This document shows, one piece after another, positions 60,037-64,000 of a stretch of 64,000 bases of DNA (position 1 is the stretch's first letter; each line of letters begins with the position of its first letter). The stretch is taken from contig JAEYGZ010000048.1 in NCBI GenBank assembly GCA_023409535.1, forward strand, positions 1 to 64,000. Reading direction: 5' to 3'. The notes beneath the pieces were generated by a model. It was not told where the DNA came from. It ran no database searches and worked only from the letters and a program-made list of their open reading frames with translations. The stretch is from Bacillota bacterium (GTDB lineage Bacteria; Bacillota; Clostridia; Lachnospirales; Lachnospiraceae). The position numbers and the translations under genes are program-made.

Positions 60037-60771
60037 CTAGTCAACTATTTTCTTTTTAATACTTTTTATTTGTTCTTCAGACAGTCCGATCTGATGCAGG
60101 TACGCTTCTGCCGTATGATATACGGTCGAAAGGTGCTCTAAAGCTTTTTCCATATTCTCCGGAGGTGATTGCATAACATAGGGAGGGACGTTAAGTCCTC
60201 TTGCTTCCAGCTGCATTACCTGTAACGGAAAGATATCCTTCATTAACGCTTCGGTAACGGCATAATCCGCTGTGACTGTTTCATCAGATACGCCGGCCAG
60301 CTTAAGCAACAGCATGGCAGTCACTCCCGTACGGTCCTTGCCTCCGGAGCAGTGAAATAAGACGCCGGAATCCGGATATCGTGCAATGGTTTCAAATATG
60401 GTTTTGAATTGTGTCTGGCTGTCATCCAGCAGCCACCGGTAAAGCTGCCACATACTGGGCGGAAATTCTTCCGTATAGCGGTTAGCCCGGATATGGTCCT
60501 GTATCGGAATATGGATGTACTCTGTCTCGTTCCATCCAAAGGGAAAACGGTCCGGTTCCCTTAAGGCCTCCTCCACGGAACGCAGATCAATTACGCACCG
60601 AACGCCATACGCATAGAGAAATTGGCAGTCTTCCTCCGATAAATTGTGAAGGGCATCTCCTCTCAGAAGCGAATAATTTTTTGTAATAGCTCCTGTTAGT
60701 GTCTGATAGCTTCCCAAATCCCGGACATTTTTGGCGCCGGATAAGGGAAGCGGTCTTGAAGTATTAGGCAT
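60037..60771 (-). CDS. tyrosine-protein phosphatase (DSP-like, Y_phosphatase3 family)
   Basis: 244 residues. The phosphatase loop is LFHCSGGKDRTGVTAMLLLKL (C-x5-R, about 110-121). SGAKNVRDLGSY at the start and YGVRCVIDLRSVEEALREPDRF fit the LipA/MptpB-like family. This family removes phosphate from tyrosine and, in some cases, from phosphoinositides. No signal peptide is present. ATG 60771 has AAGGAG 9 bases upstream. It has its own promoter, a structured leader and an upstream palindrome. It lies between rplS and trmD. Confidence 0.88.
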   Translation of the reverse strand: MPNTSRPLPLSGAKNVRDLGSYQTLTGAITKNYSLLRGDALHNLSEEDCQFLYAYGVRCVIDLRSVEEALREPDRFPFGWNETEYIHIPIQDHIRANRYTEEFPPSMWQLYRWLLDDSQTQFKTIFETIARYPDSGVLFHCSGGKDRTGVTAMLLLKLAGVSDETVTADYAVTEALMKDIFPLQVMQLEARGLNVPPYVMQSPPENMEKALEHLSTVYHTAEAYLHQIGLSEEQIKSIKKKIVD

Positions 60772-60912
60772 GGTTGCACTCCTTACTATTATAATTACTA
60801 ACTGACATACTTATCCTCTCATACTAACCTCTGGTAGCAGTCCGGCAAAGGGACCGGGTCCGGTTATCCGGATAAACATGAACCCGTATACAAAGGCGGG
60901 AATGGTGCCGGA
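60772..60912 (-). ncRNA. GC-rich structured leader before the phosphatase gene
   Basis: On the minus strand TCCGGCA (60912-60906) can pair with TGCCGGA (60847-60841) to close a domain that holds CCCG/CGGG (60900-60897 with 60886-60883), TTAT-CCGG-ATAA (60875-60864) and ACCG/CGGT-type arms (60864-60853). Several alternative CCGG pairings exist. It lies in an otherwise AT-rich gap. It could be a cis-regulatory RNA; no known riboswitch class is recognised. Confidence 0.4.
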
Positions 60913-60917
60913 TAGTC

Positions 60918-60946
60918 ATGATAACATACTATTTTTATCCAGACAA
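60918..60946 (-). promoter_or_regulatory. promoter of the phosphatase gene
   Basis: On the minus strand TTGTCT (60946-60941), 17 bp, TATCAT (60923-60918). Transcription would start just before the structured leader. Confidence 0.55.
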
Positions 60947-60953
60947 TACCTTT

Positions 60954-60978
60954 GGTAAAGTTTTACTAAAACTTTACC
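60954..60978. promoter_or_regulatory. 25-bp perfect palindrome upstream of the phosphatase promoter
   Basis: GGTAAAGTTTTA (60954-60965), C, TAAAACTTTACC (60967-60978). It lies 7 bp upstream of the -35 and 36 bp from the trmD terminator. A probable dimeric-regulator site. Confidence 0.6.
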
Positions 60979-61006
60979 GAGAGTTAACTCAGACCAGAAA
61001 ATCAGA

Positions 61007-61046
61007 ATAAAAATAGCCGTTTCTCACGTGATTTCAGGAAACGGCT
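61007..61046 (-). terminator. terminator of the rimM-trmD operon
   Basis: On the minus strand AGCCGTTTC (61046-61038), 14-base loop, GAAACGGCT (61023-61015), then ATTTTTATT. It lies 13 bp after the trmD stop. Confidence 0.85.
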
Positions 61047-61058
61047 TTTGTCGCAGGG

Positions 61059-61823
61059 TTATTTTGTTTTAAAAATATATTGTGTAAGGAATTCCCGTTC
61101 TTTTTCAGTAAAATCAGCTTTCTCCAGAAGATCCGGCCGCCGTTCATAGGTACGCAGGAGGGACTGCTGTCTTCTCCAGGTCTCAATATTGGCATGATGA
61201 CCTGTTAAGAGTACCTCCGGAACCTTAAGCCCCATAAATACTTCAGGACGGGTATACTGCGGGTATTCCAGCAGATTATCCTGAAAGGATTCAAATTCCG
61301 AGGATACTTCATTGTTTAGCACACCGGGAATAAGCCGCGATATGGCATCAATCATTACCATCGCAGGTAATTCACCGCCGGTCAGCACATAATCTCCGAT
61401 GGACACATAGTCGGTAACAATCATTTCCAGTACCCGTTCATCTATTCCTTCATAATGACCGCATAAAAAGATTAAATCCTCCTCCTTGGCCAGCTCCTGT
61501 GCCATGGCCTGATGAAAGGTGCTGCCCTGGGGAGTTACATAAACCACTTTCGGTTTATGATAGGTATCGGAGTTCTCCTTTGACATCTTGATATGATTTA
61601 AAAGATATCCATAAGCTTTATATACCGGCTCTGCCTGCATCACCATACCGGCGCCGCCGCCGTAAGGATAATCGTCTACCCGGCTATGCTTATCACTGCT
61701 GAACTCTCTGATGTTTACCGGGTTTACCGAGATAATTCCTTTATCAATCGCTCTTCCGGTAATGCTGGTGTTTATGCCCTGCATAATCATCTCAGGAAAA
61801 AGCGTCAGTACATGAAAATTCAT
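61059..61823 (-). CDS. trmD: tRNA (guanine-N1)-methyltransferase TrmD
   Basis: 254 residues. The deep-trefoil SAM site is LIFLCGHYEGIDERV, and VSIGDYVLTGGELPAMVMIDAISRLIPGVL follows. It makes m1G37 in tRNAs with G36. ATG 61823 has AAGGAT 7 bases upstream. It lies 39 bp after rimM, the usual order. Confidence 0.96.
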   Translation of the reverse strand: MNFHVLTLFPEMIMQGINTSITGRAIDKGIISVNPVNIREFSSDKHSRVDDYPYGGGAGMVMQAEPVYKAYGYLLNHIKMSKENSDTYHKPKVVYVTPQGSTFHQAMAQELAKEEDLIFLCGHYEGIDERVLEMIVTDYVSIGDYVLTGGELPAMVMIDAISRLIPGVLNNEVSSEFESFQDNLLEYPQYTRPEVFMGLKVPEVLLTGHHANIETWRRQQSLLRTYERRPDLLEKADFTEKEREFLTQYIFKTK

Positions 61824-61862
61824 AGAACAATCCTTGCCTTTCAACTAGGTTTACACAAACAG

Positions 61863-62369
61863 TTATATCATTCCATTGAGCAAATGGACTGTGATCCGTT
61901 TGTTCTCCGCATCAATATCAAGGATACAGTCCTTGATGGAGGGAATTAAAACTTCTTTGCCTTCCGGAGTTTGGACGACATACACATCATTGGCTCCGGT
62001 AGCCATAATCTCTGTCAACACGCCAAGCTTGCCGCCATCCTCAAGGAATACTTCAGAATCAATCAGGTCGAAGATAAAGTATTCGCCTTCTTCAAGCTTT
62101 ACCGCATCCTCGCGTAAGATCAGCAGGTCCTTGCCGCGGTATTTTTCAATATCATTAATATTATCAATTCCTTTGAATTTCAATATGACCAGTTTTTTAA
62201 AGAATTTAACACCTTCAATTTCAAGAGGCAGAGTATCCTTACCGGTATCCAGAAATATTCTTTTTAAATCTAAAAAACGCTGTGGGTCGTCCGTGGTGGG
62301 AAACACCTTTACCTCGCCGCGGATGCCATGTGTCGTTGTTATGACGCCTACTCTAAGATAATTATCCAT
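61863..62369 (-). CDS. rimM: 16S rRNA processing protein RimM
   Basis: 168 residues. The N-terminal barrel has VGVITTTHGIRGEVKVFPTTDDPQRF and the PRC-barrel has YFIFDLIDSEVFLEDGGKLGVLTEIMATGANDVYVVQ in part. It helps 30S head assembly by binding S19. The start at ATG 62369 has GAGGAAG upstream. A terminator-like hairpin separates it from khpA. Confidence 0.95.
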   Translation of the reverse strand: MDNYLRVGVITTTHGIRGEVKVFPTTDDPQRFLDLKRIFLDTGKDTLPLEIEGVKFFKKLVILKFKGIDNINDIEKYRGKDLLILREDAVKLEEGEYFIFDLIDSEVFLEDGGKLGVLTEIMATGANDVYVVQTPEGKEVLIPSIKDCILDIDAENKRITVHLLNGMI

Positions 62370-62440
62370 CTGCTTCCTCATTCCCGCACATTAATGTGCA
62401 ATTATTACAAGATGAAGCAGCAAGCTGATTCATCTGTCAT

Positions 62441-62502
62441 AAAAAAGAAGCTGCCCTACTATGCACTATGCCGTGACATAACAGACAGCTTCCCTGATGC
62501 TG
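62441..62502 (-). terminator. attenuator-like terminator between khpA and rimM
   Basis: On the minus strand GAAGCTG (62502-62496) pairs with CAGCTTC (62453-62447), then TTTTTT. The loop of 42 bases can fold further. It may lower rimM-trmD expression relative to rpsP. Confidence 0.6.
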
Positions 62503-62523
62503 TACAAAAAAAGTAATTTGAAT

Positions 62524-62754
62524 CTATTGCAGAATCTCAACTACTACCTTTTTGTCATCCTTTGTTGCGGCTGCTTTTACTACGGTACGGATAGATTTGG
62601 CAATACGGCCCTGTTTGCCGATTACCTTTCCCATATCCTCAGAAGCGACTTTTAATTCCACAACAATTGCCTTTTCGGTTTCTTTTTCCGTAACTACAAC
62701 CTCATCAGGATGATCCACGAGTGACTTAGCTATGATCTCGACTAATTCCTTCAT
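62524..62754 (-). CDS. khpA: KH-domain RNA-binding protein KhpA (YlqC)
   Basis: 76 residues. One KH domain, with the GxxG loop in MGKVIGKQGRIAKSIRTVV. It binds RNA, with KhpB, in cell elongation of Firmicutes. ATG 62754 with GGAGG 8 bases upstream is preferred over longer readings to 62841. It lies 31 bp after rpsP. Confidence 0.93.
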   Translation of the reverse strand: MKELVEIIAKSLVDHPDEVVVTEKETEKAIVVELKVASEDMGKVIGKQGRIAKSIRTVVKAAATKDDKKVVVEILQ

Positions 62755-62785
62755 ATTAAAATCCTCCATATTGACCAAATGAGAT

Positions 62786-63025
62786 TTAAAGAATACCAGC
62801 ATTCTTAAAGATCTTGCCAACTGTATCGGTAGGTTGTGCACCGTTTGCTAACCACTTCTTCGCAGCTTCAGCATTTACATTGAATGCGCTGGGATTCTGT
62901 GTAGGATCATAGGTACCGATCTCCTCGATGAATCTGCCATCTCTGGGTGTTCTGGAATCAGAAACGATAATTCTATAGAAAGGAGCCTTTTTCTGTCCCA
63001 TTCTCTTTAATCTAATCTTTACCAT
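62786..63025 (-). CDS. rpsP: 30S ribosomal protein S16
   Basis: 79 residues. KIRLKRMGQKKAPFYRIIVSDSRTPRDGRFIEEIGTYDP (in part) is the S16 signature. It is an early 30S assembly protein. ATG 63025 has AGGAGG 8 bases upstream. The gene starts the rpsP-khpA-rimM-trmD run, after ffh. Confidence 0.97.
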   Translation of the reverse strand: MVKIRLKRMGQKKAPFYRIIVSDSRTPRDGRFIEEIGTYDPTQNPSAFNVNAEAAKKWLANGAQPTDTVGKIFKNAGIL

Positions 63026-63067
63026 GTATTTCACCTCCTTAAAAATGTGTATCTATTGTAAACTCTC

Positions 63068-63122
63068 ATAGTGCCGGATAAGATCTGTTCCATATCTAAT
63101 CGTATGAATTAATCGGCACTAT
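63068..63122. repeat. long-loop inverted repeat between ffh and rpsP
   Basis: ATAGTGCCG (63068-63076) and CGGCACTAT (63114-63122) are perfectly complementary around a 37-base loop. No T-run follows on the minus strand, so it may be a leader structure of rpsP. Confidence 0.45.
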
Positions 63123-63196
63123 TGAAACTACAACGCCTCTTAACGTCTGAAAGGCTTGTTAAATTCAAATGCTATCAATAAAATCATCTGACCGAG

Positions 63197-64000
63197 TTAA
63201 AATCCAAAGGGCATCTTAAAACCGCCATGTTTTTTTCCCTTGCCGCCCATCATACCGGAGAACTGCTTCATCATCTTCTTGGACTGCTCAAACTGCTTTA
63301 CCAGAGCATTCACCTGGCTGATATCAACGCCTGCTCCGGCTGCAATCCTCTTCTTACGGGAAGGATTAAGAATATCGGGATTGGAGCGTTCCGCCTTGGT
63401 CATGGAATAAATAATGGCTTCGGTGGAGGAAAGCTGCTTCTCATCAATGTCAACGCCCTTCATCTGCTTGCCCATACCGGGGATCATTCCCAGAAGATCT
63501 GACAAGCCGCCCATCTTCTTTACCTGCTGCATCTGATCCAGGAAATCATTGAAGTCAAATTCCGACTTTCTGATCTTCTTCTCCAGTTCTTTTGCCTTTG
63601 CTTCATCAAAATCGGCCTGGGCTTTATCGATTAAGGTAAGAATATCTCCCATTCCAAGAATACGGGAAGCCATACGGTCCGGATAAAACTGTTCCAGATC
63701 GGATAATTTCTCACCCATACCCACATAGAGGATGGGGCGGCCGGTTACCGCACGGATGGAAAGTGCAGCACCGCCTCTGGTATCACCGTCTAACTTGGTT
63801 AATGCAACACCATCGATGGAAAGCTTTTCATTAAACAGTTCGGAAACATTCACCGCATCCTGACCGGTCATAGCATCCACTACGAGAATGGTCTGATGAA
63901 CAGTAATGTTCTCTTTGATTTCCTGAAGCTCTTCCATCATGGCTTCATCGATGTGAAGCCGTCCGGCGGTATCTATCATAACTACGTTATAACCATTCTT
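63197..64000 (-). CDS. ffh: signal recognition particle GTPase Ffh, 3' part (cut by window end)
   Basis: The frame runs off the right edge (KNGYNVV is read at 64000-63980), so this is the C-terminal 267 residues of an Ffh of about 450. MIDTAGRLHIDE (G3), TKLDGDTRGGAALSI (G4 region) and GMGDILTLIDKAQADF belong to the GTPase. The M domain, Met/Gly/Lys-rich with IPGMGKQMKG and MKQFSGMMGGKGKKHGG, binds 4.5S RNA and signal sequences. Its partner ylxM would lie beyond the window. Confidence 0.95.
   Translation of the reverse strand, partial: KNGYNVVMIDTAGRLHIDEAMMEELQEIKENITVHQTILVVDAMTGQDAVNVSELFNEKLSIDGVALTKLDGDTRGGAALSIRAVTGRPILYVGMGEKLSDLEQFYPDRMASRILGMGDILTLIDKAQADFDEAKAKELEKKIRKSEFDFNDFLDQMQQVKKMGGLSDLLGMIPGMGKQMKGVDIDEKQLSSTEAIIYSMTKAERSNPDILNPSRKKRIAAGAGVDISQVNALVKQFEQSKKMMKQFSGMMGGKGKKHGGFKMPFGF

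Noticed and set aside
61876..62361. 161-residue plus frame opposite rimM
   Set aside because: Ser/Ile/Arg-rich shadow of rimM, no ribosome site.
1..64000. CRISPR arrays, tRNA/rRNA genes, insertion sequences, prophage
   Set aside because: No spaced repeat array, no tRNA-like or rRNA-like segment and no transposase or integrase seen by eye; a dedicated scan would settle tRNAs.

Overview
The window looks like a chromosomal segment of a low-GC, spore-forming anaerobic Clostridium, most likely a plant-biomass-degrading Lachnospiraceae member (inference). The signs are spoIVA, a cytoplasmic GH67 alpha-glucuronidase with its own CUT1 transporter, the radC-mreBCD-mrdA-minCDE-rodA cluster, a sepF-ylmH cluster and the Gram-positive rpsP-khpA-rimM-trmD order. 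Strong Shine-Dalgarno sites (AGGAGG type), many TTG/GTG starts and TTGACA/TATAAT promoters fit the same group. I saw no rRNA or tRNA gene, CRISPR array, transposase or phage gene.

Region 1 (1-5.6 kb) is AT-rich and of mixed orientation, with unrelated accessory genes. It holds a chimeric membrane protein carrying only the PBP2 'pedestal', an Ntn-type linear amide hydrolase, a TIGR04076 protein, a GNAT acetyltransferase, a small DUF6054-like protein, an ANT(6)-type aminoglycoside adenylyltransferase and an FMN split-barrel protein.

Region 2 (5.6-14.3 kb) is a self-contained aldouronate (glucuronoxylan) utilisation locus. The minus-strand operon is Gfo/Idh oxidoreductase, GH67 alpha-glucuronidase, solute-binding lipoprotein and two permeases, ending in a terminator. 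A divergent AraC regulator is translationally coupled to an NAD-dependent epimerase. The divergent intergenic region carries a 10-bp tandem repeat over the oxidoreductase -35 region and a 14-bp hairpin before araC. No transport ATPase is encoded, so a shared MsmX-like subunit is presumed.

Region 3 (14.3-25.5 kb) is almost all on the minus strand: a membrane-anchored GH25 lysozyme with three SH3 repeats, an orphan BlaI/MecI repressor with its operator in its own promoter, an AAA/DUF4143 ATPase, rluD-like, lspA and aroB. It ends with the division cluster HlyD-like-yggS-sepF-ylmH, whose putative promoter has a 22-bp-period direct repeat just upstream. A lone plus-strand DUF378 gene follows.

Region 4 (25.5-37.2 kb) is the cell-shape and division cluster, read right to left: radC, mreB, mreC, mreD, mrdA (PBP2, with an insertion of about 250 residues), minC, minD, minE, rodA, mgsA, dacA-like. 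Region 5 (37.3-47.1 kb) holds a methionine-gamma-lyase-like PLP enzyme, miaA, mutL, mutS, rnhA and a membrane-anchored MutS-family ATPase. Region 6 (47.1-64 kb) has an SH3-NlpC/P60 hydrolase, spoIVA, suhB-like, gpsA, plsY, der, a PDZ/DUF512 radical-SAM-like protein, pgeF, yraN, an orphan FlhB-like C-terminal protein, rnhB, rbgA/ylqF, lepB, rplS, a tyrosine phosphatase, trmD, rimM, khpA, rpsP and the 3' part of ffh, cut by the window end.

The best candidates for something new are the transpeptidase-less PBP2-pedestal chimera at 284-1141, with its full-length paralogue in the same window, and the GC-rich structured leader with an upstream 25-bp palindrome before the tyrosine phosphatase (60.77-60.98 kb). 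The direct-repeat promoter of the sepF cluster and the membrane-anchored MutS-like ATPase are next.
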